From JAWXCE01 sp033764775 (GTDB lineage Bacteria > Pseudomonadota > Alphaproteobacteria > Rhizobiales > Rhodomicrobiaceae), in the NCBI GenBank assembly GCA_033764775.1, contig JANRIQ010000025.1, forward strand, positions 1 through 64,000: a stretch of DNA of 64,000 bases, written 5' to 3'. The position numbers and the translations under genes are program-made. Numbering within the stretch: position 1 is the first letter of the stretch; each line of letters begins with the position of its first letter. The notes under the pieces are model-generated. The model saw nothing but the letters and a program-made list of their open reading frames with translations. It ran no database searches and was not told where the DNA came from. This document shows positions 39,826 to 48,578 of this stretch, piece after piece.

Positions 39826-40341
39826 GTGAAAACGGACGCTCGTGGCGCTTCGCTCGCCGAAAAGGAAATTGCGGGGATTGAACTTGCCGCCATTCTTGGA
39901 CTTTCGCCGCGCCGCATAGATCAACTCGTTGTCGAAGGCGCTTTTCAGAAGGTCGCGCGCGGAAAATTTGCGCTTGGCGACGCGGTGCAGTCTTACATAG
40001 CGCACATTAAGGAAGAGGCAAAGAAGCGCCAGGCGACGACGACAGACGACGAGCTTCGCGCAGAGAGAGCCCGGAAGCTGCGGCTTGAGAACGATCAGAC
40101 CGAGGCGATCCTTCTGCCCGCCGACGCCGTGATGAACACGCTTGACGAGGTCGTCGCCGCAGTTCGCGTCGGTTTTGCCGGATTGCCCGCGCGGGTGACG
40201 CGCGACATGGAATTGAGAAAGGTCATTGAAACCGAATGTGACAGCATCCTCACGGCCGTCGCCAAGCTCCTTGAAGATCGCGCCGCTGTACTCGCGCGCG
40301 GCTCGGATGCTGCGGCCGCCGGTGAGGATGTGGACGGATGA
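39826..40341 (+). CDS. Terminase small subunit
   Basis: 171 residues. The N-terminal winged helix (IAGIELAAILGLSPRRIDQL, VVEGAFQKVARGKF) and the central helical part rich in Glu, Lys and Arg (RAERARKLRLENDQTEAILL) match Nu1-type terminase small subunits that recognise the packaging site. GTG 39826 follows AAGGAG. The 170 bases before it (39656-39825) contain the inverted repeat TGTAC-AA-GTACA at 39720 and may hold the cos region or a late promoter. Confidence 0.8.
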   Translation: MKTDARGASLAEKEIAGIELAAILGLSPRRIDQLVVEGAFQKVARGKFALGDAVQSYIAHIKEEAKKRQATTTDDELRAERARKLRLENDQTEAILLPADAVMNTLDEVVAAVRVGFAGLPARVTRDMELRKVIETECDSILTAVAKLLEDRAAVLARGSDAAAAGEDVDG

Positions 40342-42244
40342 GTGGGCGCGGGCGCACCGCGTGCTCCCTGCGACGGCGGGTCGTCCTGGGCCGTTTGATC
40401 CCGATTTTACCCCGTACATGCGGGACTTCGCCCGAGCTTTCGATGATGGACGATACAAAAAAGTCGTTCTCGTTTGCGGCTCCCAGATGTCGAAAACGGA
40501 AACGGCGCTTAACGTGATGGGGTCGCGGCTTGATCAACGCCCCTGTCCGATGATCTATGTCGGCCCGACGAAGGACTTTAACAATGACCAGCTTGAGCCG
40601 CGCTTTATGGATCTCGTCGAGCAATCGGCAAGCCTTCGCGATAAGCTGGCGCGCGGAAAGAAGTCGAAGAAATCGCGCAAAGTTGTCTCTGGCGTCCCTG
40701 TCCTCTTCGCCTGGGCCGGATCGTCAACCCCGCTCAAATCCACGCCCGCCGGCCTCGTGCTCGTCGATGAGCGGGACGGCATGGAGGCGAGCGTTCAGGG
40801 CGAAGGCGATCCTGTCGAACTCGTTGAGGCGCGCGGCGACACCTACGCCGATTTCAAGCTCGGTGTGACCTCCACGCCGACGGAAGGAAACGTGGAAACG
40901 GAGATCGACGAAGCTTCTCAGTTGGAGCGCTGGCGGCTTGCGGACAAAGAACAGGTGCAAAGCCCAATCTGGCGATTGTGGCAAGAGGGCACGCGGCATG
41001 AATGGGCGTGGCCGTGCCCGCACTGCGGAGAGTATTTCGTCCCCCGCTTCAAGCATCTGAGTTTCCCGGAAAAGGCCGATCCGGTGAAGGCGGGCGCGGC
41101 GGCTCACCTCGTTTGCCCGACCTGCGGCTGCGAGATCACGGACGAGCACAAGGCTGCGATGAACGCCGCCGGCGTCTACGTTGCGCCGGGGCAGACGGTT
41201 GCGAAGGACGGGACGGTTACAGGCCAGCCGCCCGAGACGAACACCGTGAGTTTTTGGGTTTCGGGGCTGTGCTCGCCGTTCCAGACCTTCTCCAAGCGCG
41301 TGACGCGATACGTCGAGGCGCTCCAAACCGGCGATGCGGAGCGGGTCAAGGCGGTGGTGAACACCGGCTTCGGCGAGCTGTTTTCGATCGGCGGCGGCGA
41401 GGTGGCCGACTGGCGCGAGGTGGCCGCGCTGCGGGAGGACTATGGCGCGCGCGAGGTGCCGGTCGGCGCGATTCTGATCACGTGCGGCATCGACGTGCAG
41501 GGCGACCGGCTCGTCTACGCCACGCGCGGCTGGGGCGCGCGATTCGAGAGCTGGCTCATCGAGCACGGCGAGATTTTCGGCGAGACGGACAAAGATCAGG
41601 TGTGGGGCGATCTGGAGCTTTATCTCTCCCGACGCATCGAGGGCGAGCCGATCGCCCGCGCCATGATCGACACGGGTTACCGGCCTGGGCGGAAGATCGC
41701 CGTGCCGGTCAATCGGGTCTACGAATTTTGCAGCCGTGTAGCCAGCGCACGGGCGTGCAAGGGCCGTGATACGCTGGACAAAAGGTTTTATGCGTCGCGG
41801 ATCGAGGTCGATTTGCGCGGCAAGGCCAAGAAAACCGGCCTCACCTTGTGGCACCTAAACACGGATTACTTCAAAAAATGGGTGCATGGACGCTTGCACT
41901 GGCCGACGGATCAGCCAGGTCGCTGGTTTTTGCACCGGGACGCCACCGAGGACTACTGCAAGCAGATCGTCTCAGAGGTTCGCATCGTTCGCCCGTCTGG
42001 GCGGCCGGAGTGGAAGAAAATCCGGCAGGCCAACCACTATTTTGACTGCGAGTATCTCAACGCTGCGGCCGCGCATATGGAGCGCGTTGATCTCATCCCC
42101 GACGGCGCATCTCGCGCGGTGGAGAGCCAGGCGACTGGCGCGCCGGCCCAGGCCCAATCGGTCGCGCAGACGCAAACCATGATCGCGGCCGCTGTTGAGC
42201 GGCGGTCGATCGCATCCTACGCCCAGAGGCTCAACCGCCGATGA
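40307..42244 (+). CDS. Terminase large subunit, GpA family
   Basis: About 645 residues. The ATPase has a Walker A-like VCGSQMSKTETALN and a Walker B LVLVDERDGM; a zinc-finger-like pair CPHCGEYF and CPTCGCEI lies near residue 230-265, and the nuclease begins TCGIDVQGDRLVYATRGWG. It cuts and packages DNA into the prohead. The frame is open upstream; ATG 40307 (overlap with the small subunit) is chosen, with 40328 as the alternative. Confidence 0.93.
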   Translation: MLRPPVRMWTDEWARAHRVLPATAGRPGPFDPDFTPYMRDFARAFDDGRYKKVVLVCGSQMSKTETALNVMGSRLDQRPCPMIYVGPTKDFNNDQLEPRFMDLVEQSASLRDKLARGKKSKKSRKVVSGVPVLFAWAGSSTPLKSTPAGLVLVDERDGMEASVQGEGDPVELVEARGDTYADFKLGVTSTPTEGNVETEIDEASQLERWRLADKEQVQSPIWRLWQEGTRHEWAWPCPHCGEYFVPRFKHLSFPEKADPVKAGAAAHLVCPTCGCEITDEHKAAMNAAGVYVAPGQTVAKDGTVTGQPPETNTVSFWVSGLCSPFQTFSKRVTRYVEALQTGDAERVKAVVNTGFGELFSIGGGEVADWREVAALREDYGAREVPVGAILITCGIDVQGDRLVYATRGWGARFESWLIEHGEIFGETDKDQVWGDLELYLSRRIEGEPIARAMIDTGYRPGRKIAVPVNRVYEFCSRVASARACKGRDTLDKRFYASRIEVDLRGKAKKTGLTLWHLNTDYFKKWVHGRLHWPTDQPGRWFLHRDATEDYCKQIVSEVRIVRPSGRPEWKKIRQANHYFDCEYLNAAAAHMERVDLIPDGASRAVESQATGAPAQAQSVAQTQTMIAAAVERRSIASYAQRLNRR

Positions 42245-43857
42245 CGACGGACGTGATGGCGCCCGCGAAAGCGGCGCTCGCTGAAATTTTGGAGCCATCT
42301 CGCGGCGACGTTTCCCGCCCGCGCGCCAGCTCGGCCTATTTCCGCGGCAGCTCTGGCGGCCAAATTCATCTGGCTGGCTGGAACCCGGCTTTACGTGAGC
42401 CTTGGCACGACGTGCGCGCCGCGTGGGTGCAGGCGGCGGCGCGAGCGGTTGAAGCGGCGCAGAACTCGGGTTGGATCGCGGGGGGCGTCAACACAGCAGT
42501 CGCCAACGTCGTCGGCTCGGGCCTGAAGCTCAATGCAAAGCCGGATTACGAGCAGCTCGGGTGGACGGCGGCCGACGCGATGCAGTGGTCGCGACGCGTC
42601 GAAGCTCGCTTCAACGAGTGGTGCGAGAACCCCTACGAATGCGACGTCGCCGGGCGCATGACGTTTGGCCAAATGCAGGCCGCGGCCTATCGGTCTTGGC
42701 TCGCGTATGGTGAAACGCTGGCCTTGATTCCGCTAATTCAACGGTCAGGCGCTGCGTCGCGAACGAAAGTGCTTCTCGCGCCGCCCAATAGGTTGGCGAC
42801 GACAACGCTCGAGCCGCGAGTCATTCACGGCGTTATTGTTGACGTCGACGGATTGACGATCGGATACCGCTTTTTGAAGCGCAACCCTTGGGGGGGCGAC
42901 GAGGAGATCGAGATCGCCGCACGCGACCGGGATGCGCGGCCTCAAGTTGTTCATGTTTTTGACGGCGCCGTGGGGCAGGTGCGGGGTATATCTCCACTCG
43001 CGCCGGTGCTGAAAGTGACCCGTCAATACGATCAGCTTGCGGATGCAACGCTTACGACGACGCTTCTGCAGACGGTTTTTGCGGCGACGCTCACCTCTGA
43101 CAGTCTTGGAGAGAATGCCTTCGAGGGATTGAATCCGTCAATTAAAAACACCGGCGCGTCTGCGGGCGTCGAGGCCTACATGGAAAGCCGCGCACAGTGG
43201 TACGAGGCTGCGGAGTCGATTGATCTTGGCGTACACGGTCGGGTCGCGACACTGTTCCCTGGCGACAAATTCGAGTTCAACGCGGCGAAAACGCCCAACG
43301 ACAATTACGAGCGCTTCTCTAAGGGGTTGTTGCGCGAGATCGCGAAGGGCCTCGGCGTCACCTACGAGGATTTCACGGGCGATTATAGCCAAGTGACTTA
43401 CTCTTCCGCGCTTATGTCGCGCAACGCCAACTGGCCGCTCACGCTTTATCGGCGCAAGCATCTGGCGACGCCGCTTCCGCGCGCGGTCTATGAGGCGTGG
43501 CTCGAGGAGGAGATCGGCACCGGCCGCACGCCGTTTCCCGGCGGTCTGCAGGCCTTTTTGGCGCAGCGCGCCGCCGTGTGCCGAGCCGAGTGGCACGGGC
43601 CGGCGAAGCCCGTAGCCGACGATCTGAAATCGGCCAAGGCTCAGGATATTCGCCTGAAGCTCGGCACGGCGACGCTTGCCAGCTTGGCGGCCGAAGAGGG
43701 TGGTGACTGGGAGGATAACGCCGATCAGCTTGCCCGCGAGGTTGCGGCGTTCCGCGAGCGTGGCCTCATGCATCCGTTCGTCGCCGAAGTTGAAAAGGCA
43801 AAGTCGGCGGCGACTGAGCGCGAGGAGGATGACGAAGAGGAGCGCGAAGACGCATGA
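42241..43857 (+). CDS. Portal protein, lambda family
   Basis: 538 residues matching lambda gpB-type portals: WIAGGVNTAVANVVGSGLKL, a central FDGAVGQVRGISPLAPVLKV, and the KGLLREIAKGLGVTYEDFTG block. It forms the dodecameric ring through which DNA enters. ATG 42241 overlaps the terminase stop. The last 30 residues are very acidic (EREEDDEEEREDA). Confidence 0.93.
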   Translation: MTTDVMAPAKAALAEILEPSRGDVSRPRASSAYFRGSSGGQIHLAGWNPALREPWHDVRAAWVQAAARAVEAAQNSGWIAGGVNTAVANVVGSGLKLNAKPDYEQLGWTAADAMQWSRRVEARFNEWCENPYECDVAGRMTFGQMQAAAYRSWLAYGETLALIPLIQRSGAASRTKVLLAPPNRLATTTLEPRVIHGVIVDVDGLTIGYRFLKRNPWGGDEEIEIAARDRDARPQVVHVFDGAVGQVRGISPLAPVLKVTRQYDQLADATLTTTLLQTVFAATLTSDSLGENAFEGLNPSIKNTGASAGVEAYMESRAQWYEAAESIDLGVHGRVATLFPGDKFEFNAAKTPNDNYERFSKGLLREIAKGLGVTYEDFTGDYSQVTYSSALMSRNANWPLTLYRRKHLATPLPRAVYEAWLEEEIGTGRTPFPGGLQAFLAQRAAVCRAEWHGPAKPVADDLKSAKAQDIRLKLGTATLASLAAEEGGDWEDNADQLAREVAAFRERGLMHPFVAEVEKAKSAATEREEDDEEEREDA

Positions 43858-44123
43858 CCTGGCGCACCGTGAGCTATGAGGATCTGATCGACGCCGACGA
43901 TCCGTGCGGCCTACTCAAAAAGCTCAAGGCGGCGCGCGCGCGTCTGCTCGCCGGCGAGAAAGAGGTCGAGATCGAGCATCAGGGCAACGAGGGGCGGCGC
44001 GTGGAGTACCACGTGGCCAACCTGTCGCAGCTTGCGGCCTACATTCGAACGCTGGAAAGCGAATGCGCGGCGAAACAAGGCCGTCGCAGCCGTCGGCCGG
44101 GATTTGCGGTCGTCAGCGGTTAA
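43854..44123 (+). CDS. gpW-like head-tail joining protein
   Basis: 89 residues. It fits gpW: LKKLKAARARLLAGEKEVEI, RRVEYHVANLSQLAAYIRTL and a basic end. gpW stabilises packaged DNA and prepares the portal for the tail. In lambda, W lies between terminase and portal; here it follows the portal. Confidence 0.75.
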   Translation: MTWRTVSYEDLIDADDPCGLLKKLKAARARLLAGEKEVEIEHQGNEGRRVEYHVANLSQLAAYIRTLESECAAKQGRRSRRPGFAVVSG

Positions 44124-44147
44124 GTCGCAACGCCTCCGGAGCCACGC

Positions 44148-45398
44148 ATGACCTATCTTATCCATCTCGCCGACCGCGTCATCGGTCGACCGCTGCTCAT
44201 TCATCCGCAGAAGCTGGAGACGATCGCCGCCGTACTCGGTGCGCGCATCGGGCTGGACGATTTCGAGGCCGTGACGCCGGAGGCCTCGCGCTTTCGCGGC
44301 GCGACGGCCAATGGCGGGATGTACCGGCGCGACGGATCGACGGCCTTCATCCCGGTCATTGGATCGCTTGTGAATCGGGGTGCGTATGTCGGCGCCGTGT
44401 CGGGCCTTACCTCATACGAGGGGTTGGAGGCGCAGCTCGACGCCGCGATGAGCGATCCAAACGTCGCCCGCATCGTGCTCGACATCAACTCGCCGGGGGG
44501 CGAAGCGATGGGCATGTACCGTTTCGCGCGAAAGGTGCGCGCTGCGCGCGAGCAAAAGCCGGTCATCGCCTATGTGAACGACATGGCCGCTTCAGCGGCC
44601 TACGGAATCGCCAGTCAGGCCACCGAGATCGTCGCCAGCGAAAGTTCCATCATCGGTTCGATCGGCGTCGTCATGATGCACGTCGACCGCTCGGCCGAGA
44701 TGGCCAAGGCGGGCCGTAAGCACACCTTCATTTTCGCGGGCGCGCACAAAGTCGACGGTCACCCGTACGCCGAGCTTCCGGAGAGCGTGCGCGCCGACCT
44801 GCAGGCGGAAGTCGACCAGTTTTACGCGTCGTTCGTGGCGCTCGTCGCGGAGGGTCGACCAAAATTGTCCGTGAAGGCGATCCGCGCCACCGAGGCGCGC
44901 ACCTACGTCGGCGCGGACGCAGTGACGGCGGCCCTCGCCGACCGCATTGGCGATTTGGACGCGATCTTAAAAGAAGGCGGCGGCGCGCGCGTGTTCGCCG
45001 CCACAACAGTGGAGAAAACGATGGACGATCAGGCGGAGACGAAACCGGCGGCGACGCCGCAACCGGCGCAACCGGTCGGCGACGCTGCGGCGGCTGCGCG
45101 AAGTGCGGAGCGCGCGCGCATCGGGGCGATTTTGCGGTCAGAGGAGGCGCAGGGCCGCGCCGATCTTGCCGCGCATCTCGCGTTCGAGACCGAGACGTCG
45201 GCCGACGCCGCGATCGCCATGCTCGCAAAGGCTCTGAAAAAGGAGGCAGTGGCGACTGCGCCGTCTTACGACGCGGTCAAGGCTGCGGCCGGCGCGCTCA
45301 CTCTCGGCGCCATGCACGATCAACCTGCTCCGAAAAAGTTGTCCTCTTCGGAGGAGATTTACCAGCGCCGCGCTGAACAAGCGCGCGGCAACCGCTAA
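44148..45398 (+). CDS. S49 (SppA/ClpP-like) head maturation protease with scaffold tail
   Basis: 416 residues. The first 290 or so are an S49 serine protease: VLDINSPGGEAMG, then NDMAASAAYGIASQATEIVA with the Ser nucleophile, and IIGSIGVVM. The C-terminal 125 residues are Ala/Glu-rich and low-complexity, as in lambda gpC, whose end overlaps the scaffold Nu3. An internal start at 45021 supports a separate scaffold product. Confidence 0.92.
   Translation: MTYLIHLADRVIGRPLLIHPQKLETIAAVLGARIGLDDFEAVTPEASRFRGATANGGMYRRDGSTAFIPVIGSLVNRGAYVGAVSGLTSYEGLEAQLDAAMSDPNVARIVLDINSPGGEAMGMYRFARKVRAAREQKPVIAYVNDMAASAAYGIASQATEIVASESSIIGSIGVVMMHVDRSAEMAKAGRKHTFIFAGAHKVDGHPYAELPESVRADLQAEVDQFYASFVALVAEGRPKLSVKAIRATEARTYVGADAVTAALADRIGDLDAILKEGGGARVFAATTVEKTMDDQAETKPAATPQPAQPVGDAAAAARSAERARIGAILRSEEAQGRADLAAHLAFETETSADAAIAMLAKALKKEAVATAPSYDAVKAAAGALTLGAMHDQPAPKKLSSSEEIYQRRAEQARGNR
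45021..45398 (+). CDS. Nested scaffold protein (Nu3-like)
   Basis: Inside the protease gene GTGGAGAAAACG lies just before ATG 45021, a good ribosome-binding site in the same frame. The product would be the 125-residue C-terminal part (MDDQAETKPAATPQPA and onward), acidic and helical like scaffolds. Lambda makes Nu3 in the same way from inside gene C. Confidence 0.65.
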   Translation: MDDQAETKPAATPQPAQPVGDAAAAARSAERARIGAILRSEEAQGRADLAAHLAFETETSADAAIAMLAKALKKEAVATAPSYDAVKAAAGALTLGAMHDQPAPKKLSSSEEIYQRRAEQARGNR

Positions 45399-45416
45399 GC
45401 CAAGAAAGGGCCCCAC

Positions 45417-46091
45417 ATGCCTGTTTTGACCGAGGGCCGCCACGCGGCCGAATTTGTCCTGTCTGAGGCGAGCGGAGGTCGCTCGCGCGACACCATCGTC
45501 ATCGGCGCTTCGCAGACGATCACGCCAGGCGAAGTGCTTGGCCGGGTCAGCGTCGACGGCGGCGCTGTCACAGCCGTGGCGGCGGCTGTCGCCGGCAACA
45601 CCGGAAACGGCACGCTGACGCTCGCTGATCCGGCGACCGGCGCGGGCGTGAAAGAGGGCGTTTACCGCGTCACATGCGTGACTGCGGCGGCGAACGGCGG
45701 GATATTTCTGATTGAAGACCCGGTAGGCGTCACCGCAGGTGACGCCACTGTGGGCGCGGCTTACAACGGCGTACTGAAATTCACCATTGCAGATGGATCG
45801 GCCGACTTCGCGGTTGGCGACCAATTTACGGTGACCGTCGCGATCGCCGCCGGCGACGCTTTCGGTCAGTACGAGGCGCTCGACTTGGCGGCGGCTGACG
45901 GCTCGCAAATCGCCGTGGCCATTCCGCTCTACGGCGTCACCACCGGCGCGGGCGCTACGGCGAAGATCGCCGCGATCACTCGCGACGCCGAGGTGAACGG
46001 CAAAATCCTCACCTGGCCGGCGGACATCACCGCCGAGCAGAAAGCTCTCGCGCTGCAGCAACTCGCCGCCGCCGGCATCATCGTCCGTTAA
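45417..46091 (+). CDS. Head decoration protein (gpD-like)
   Basis: 224 residues with the gpD-type beginning FVLSEASGGRSRDTIVIG, followed by ITPGEVLGRV, and the C-terminal KILTWPADITAEQKALALQQ. gpD trimers stabilise the expanded capsid. It is longer than lambda gpD because of an inserted domain near residues 60-135. Confidence 0.82.
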   Translation: MPVLTEGRHAAEFVLSEASGGRSRDTIVIGASQTITPGEVLGRVSVDGGAVTAVAAAVAGNTGNGTLTLADPATGAGVKEGVYRVTCVTAAANGGIFLIEDPVGVTAGDATVGAAYNGVLKFTIADGSADFAVGDQFTVTVAIAAGDAFGQYEALDLAAADGSQIAVAIPLYGVTTGAGATAKIAAITRDAEVNGKILTWPADITAEQKALALQQLAAAGIIVR

Positions 46092-46154
46092 ACCTCGCAA
46101 CCGAATTTTTGACGCCTCGCCGGGATTATCCCCGCGCGGGAGGGAGACACTCGC

Positions 46155-47162
46155 ATGCTCACTTTGGACGTTTTTAAGGGCGACGGTTTCAGCCTTGCTG
46201 AAATGACTGACCTCATCAACCATCTGCCCCACGTTCCGGGGCGGTTGGGCCAGCTCGGTCTTTTTCAGGAGACGCCGGTCACCACCACGACCGTGCAGAT
46301 TGAGGAGAAATTCGGTCAGCTCGCGCTGCTTTCGCCCACGCCACGCGGCGCGCCCGGCACGACGCTCGATAAAACGAAGCGCAACCTGCGCACGCTGGCG
46401 GTGCCGCACTTCGAGACGCAGGACGGCATCATGGCCGACGAAGTGCAGGGCGTCCGCGAGGAAGGCACGACGAGCGCCGTGAAGACCGTTCAAGCGCTGG
46501 TTTCGTCGCGGATGGCTGAACACACGCTGTTCTTTGACGTGACGCTCGAGCATCTGCGCGTCGGCGCGGTGAAGGGCATTGTGAGCTACAACGATGGAAG
46601 CACGCTCAACCTTTTCACCGAGTTCGGCGTCATCCAAGAAGCCGAGGTCGACTTCGACCTCGACGCCGCCAGCCCGGCTGAAGGCGCCCTGCGCAAACGG
46701 TGCGACGCCGTCGTCCGCAAGATCGCGGAAAACCTCGGCGGCGTGCCCTTCTCGGGCGTTCACGCCATGTGCGGCGATAACTTCTGGGACGATCTGGTCG
46801 CCCACAAAGAGGTGCGTGACACGTATAAAAACTGGAACGCCGCCGTCGAACTGCGGACTGGCACGGCCTACAGCGCCATGCTCTTCGGTGGGATCATGTG
46901 GGAAAACTACCGCGGTAAAGTCGGCTCGACGTCGTTTTTCGACACCGACAAGGCGCACTTCTTCCCCACCGGCGTGCCGCAACTGTTCCGCACCTACTTC
47001 GCGCCGGCCGATTACATCGAGACCGTGAACACGCTTGGCAAGCCGCGCTACGCGAAGCAGTACCCGATGCCAAACGGCAAGGGCGTGCACATCGACATGC
47101 AGATGAACCCGCTGAACATCTGCACGCGCCCCAAGGTGCTCATGAAAGCCAAGCGCACCTGA
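46155..47162 (+). CDS. Major capsid protein, lambda gpE family
   Basis: 335 residues matching gpE-type capsids: FQETPVTTTTVQIEEKFGQL, the KRNLRTLAVPHFETQDGI block, FFPTGVPQLFRTYFAPADY and the end RPKVLMKAKRT. It follows the decoration gene as in lambda, with a GGGAGGGAGAC ribosome-binding site fitting high expression. Confidence 0.93.
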   Translation: MLTLDVFKGDGFSLAEMTDLINHLPHVPGRLGQLGLFQETPVTTTTVQIEEKFGQLALLSPTPRGAPGTTLDKTKRNLRTLAVPHFETQDGIMADEVQGVREEGTTSAVKTVQALVSSRMAEHTLFFDVTLEHLRVGAVKGIVSYNDGSTLNLFTEFGVIQEAEVDFDLDAASPAEGALRKRCDAVVRKIAENLGGVPFSGVHAMCGDNFWDDLVAHKEVRDTYKNWNAAVELRTGTAYSAMLFGGIMWENYRGKVGSTSFFDTDKAHFFPTGVPQLFRTYFAPADYIETVNTLGKPRYAKQYPMPNGKGVHIDMQMNPLNICTRPKVLMKAKRT

Positions 47163-47560
47163 TGACGCCGTGGCCTGATCTCGACGGGCGTCTTTCGGCG
47201 TCCGTCGACGCCGCGTTCGCGGAGACGTTCCGCTTTATTCCCCGCGCGCGCGCGAACGCCAACGCCCGCACGGCCGCCGACACCTCGCGCGCTGAGCGCG
47301 ACGTGCGCGGCGTGTTCCACGACAAGGCCCGCACGTTCAAAAAAACGTCGGGCTTGTCGATGACGCCAAGTTATCGCGACGAGGCTGAGGCGACCACGTC
47401 GACGCCTCACATATCTCTCGCCGCGTCCGAGTTTTTGCCGGACGAACTGCCTCGGCGCGGGGATCGCTTTGAGCGGCTTGCGCGCGGCTGGACGTACGAG
47501 GCGAACGATATTCACACCGAAGCGGGCGAGCGCCTCGTCATTCAAGTGGTGCAGCTTTGA
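47162..47560 (+). CDS. Head-tail connector-like protein
   Basis: 132 residues: an N-terminal DGRLSASVDAAFAETFRFIP and a C-terminal DRFERLARGWTYEANDIHTE, typical of short stopper-like proteins after the capsid gene. ATG 47162 overlaps the capsid stop by one base. The family assignment is by position and general look. Confidence 0.6.
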   Translation: MTPWPDLDGRLSASVDAAFAETFRFIPRARANANARTAADTSRAERDVRGVFHDKARTFKKTSGLSMTPSYRDEAEATTSTPHISLAASEFLPDELPRRGDRFERLARGWTYEANDIHTEAGERLVIQVVQL

Positions 47561-48324
47561 GTCTCCACCGCACCGCGCTGCGGCTCGCCGCCGTCTCGGC
47601 GCTGACCAACAATTTCACGGCGCCGTGGCCCACGATCGGGGAGGGGCGCATCTTCGACAGCCGCCTTGACCCGCGCGAGGGCTTCAGTCTGGAAAATGTA
47701 ACGCCCACGGCGATCGTTTACACGGACGGCGACAAAGGCAAGGCCGTGTCCGGCGTCAACGGCGGCCCGCCGTTCAAGCGCGAAGTTGATCTCATCGTGG
47801 AGATCATGCTCGGCGCGATGAGCGACGGCGCTCCAGATATGTCGTTCGACTTGCCCGTAACCGACGCCGAACTCGCCGCCATGCTCGACCTGTTCGAGTG
47901 GCAGGTGCGCGCAACGCTGTTCGGCGGCGTTGGTCGCTGGAGCGCTGAATTTTTGAAGGTCGCGAAGCGGTGCAACGAGTTTGCGTCGCGACCGTACATT
48001 TCGAGCGAGGGCGGGGTGCGCATGGCCGCGCGCGAATTGACGTTCACCGTTGAGATAACGGACGATTGCGTTCCCGGCGCGGTCGTTGGCGCTGCGCCGC
48101 CGACGTCCTTGCCAGGCTTGCTCGCCGCGTTCGAGGCGGCGGTGAACGCCGATCTCTTGAGCGGCCAGCCGAAGGGCTACGCGCGCTCGGTGATTGATCT
48201 TATTCGCGCCGGCTCGCCGCAGCCGGTCGGCCTGGCGCCGCTGCAGCGCATCGCTCTTAAAGACGCGGCGCCGCCCGCCGGCTCGCCGAGGCTGGAAGCC
48301 GTCATTGACGATTTGGACGACTAA
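47557..48324 (+). CDS. Hypothetical tail-completion-type protein
   Basis: 255 residues: ALRLAAVSALTNNF at the start, then FDSRLDPREGFSLENVTPTA and a mixed alpha/beta body with EVDLIVEIMLG. It sits where tail terminator proteins occur. TTG 47557 with a four-base overlap is the start. Confidence 0.5.
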   Translation: MSLHRTALRLAAVSALTNNFTAPWPTIGEGRIFDSRLDPREGFSLENVTPTAIVYTDGDKGKAVSGVNGGPPFKREVDLIVEIMLGAMSDGAPDMSFDLPVTDAELAAMLDLFEWQVRATLFGGVGRWSAEFLKVAKRCNEFASRPYISSEGGVRMAARELTFTVEITDDCVPGAVVGAAPPTSLPGLLAAFEAAVNADLLSGQPKGYARSVIDLIRAGSPQPVGLAPLQRIALKDAAPPAGSPRLEAVIDDLDD

Positions 48325-48338
48325 CCCCGGAGACAACC

Positions 48339-48575
48339 ATGCCTGACCTTGCATTCGTGCGCCCCAATCCGGAGCGTCCGGGCCTTCTCGTGCGCATGCC
48401 CGAGCGCAACATGGCGCCGTTGCCGCCAGAGGGCCGCGCCGTGCCGCTCACCGAATACTGGGTGCGTCGGATCAACGACGGCGCGGTGGTTCTCGCTGAC
48501 GATCCTGGCGCGCAACCGACACTTCCCGCGCCCGCCGAGCCGGCGCCGAAACCTCGCGCCAAAAAGGAGGCCTGA
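48339..48575 (+). CDS. DUF2635-like small tail protein
   Basis: 78 residues resembling DUF2635, found directly before Mu-type sheath genes: LAFVRPNPERPGLLVRMPER and LTEYWVRRINDGAVVLAD. A Pro/Lys-rich tail follows. Function unknown. Confidence 0.75.
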   Translation: MPDLAFVRPNPERPGLLVRMPERNMAPLPPEGRAVPLTEYWVRRINDGAVVLADDPGAQPTLPAPAEPAPKPRAKKEA

Positions 48576-48578
48576 TAG

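Noticed and set aside
45138..47090. 650-codon open frame antisense to the decoration and capsid genes
   Set aside because: It is a shadow of high-GC codon use in the head genes; it shows no family motif and has no ribosome-binding site.
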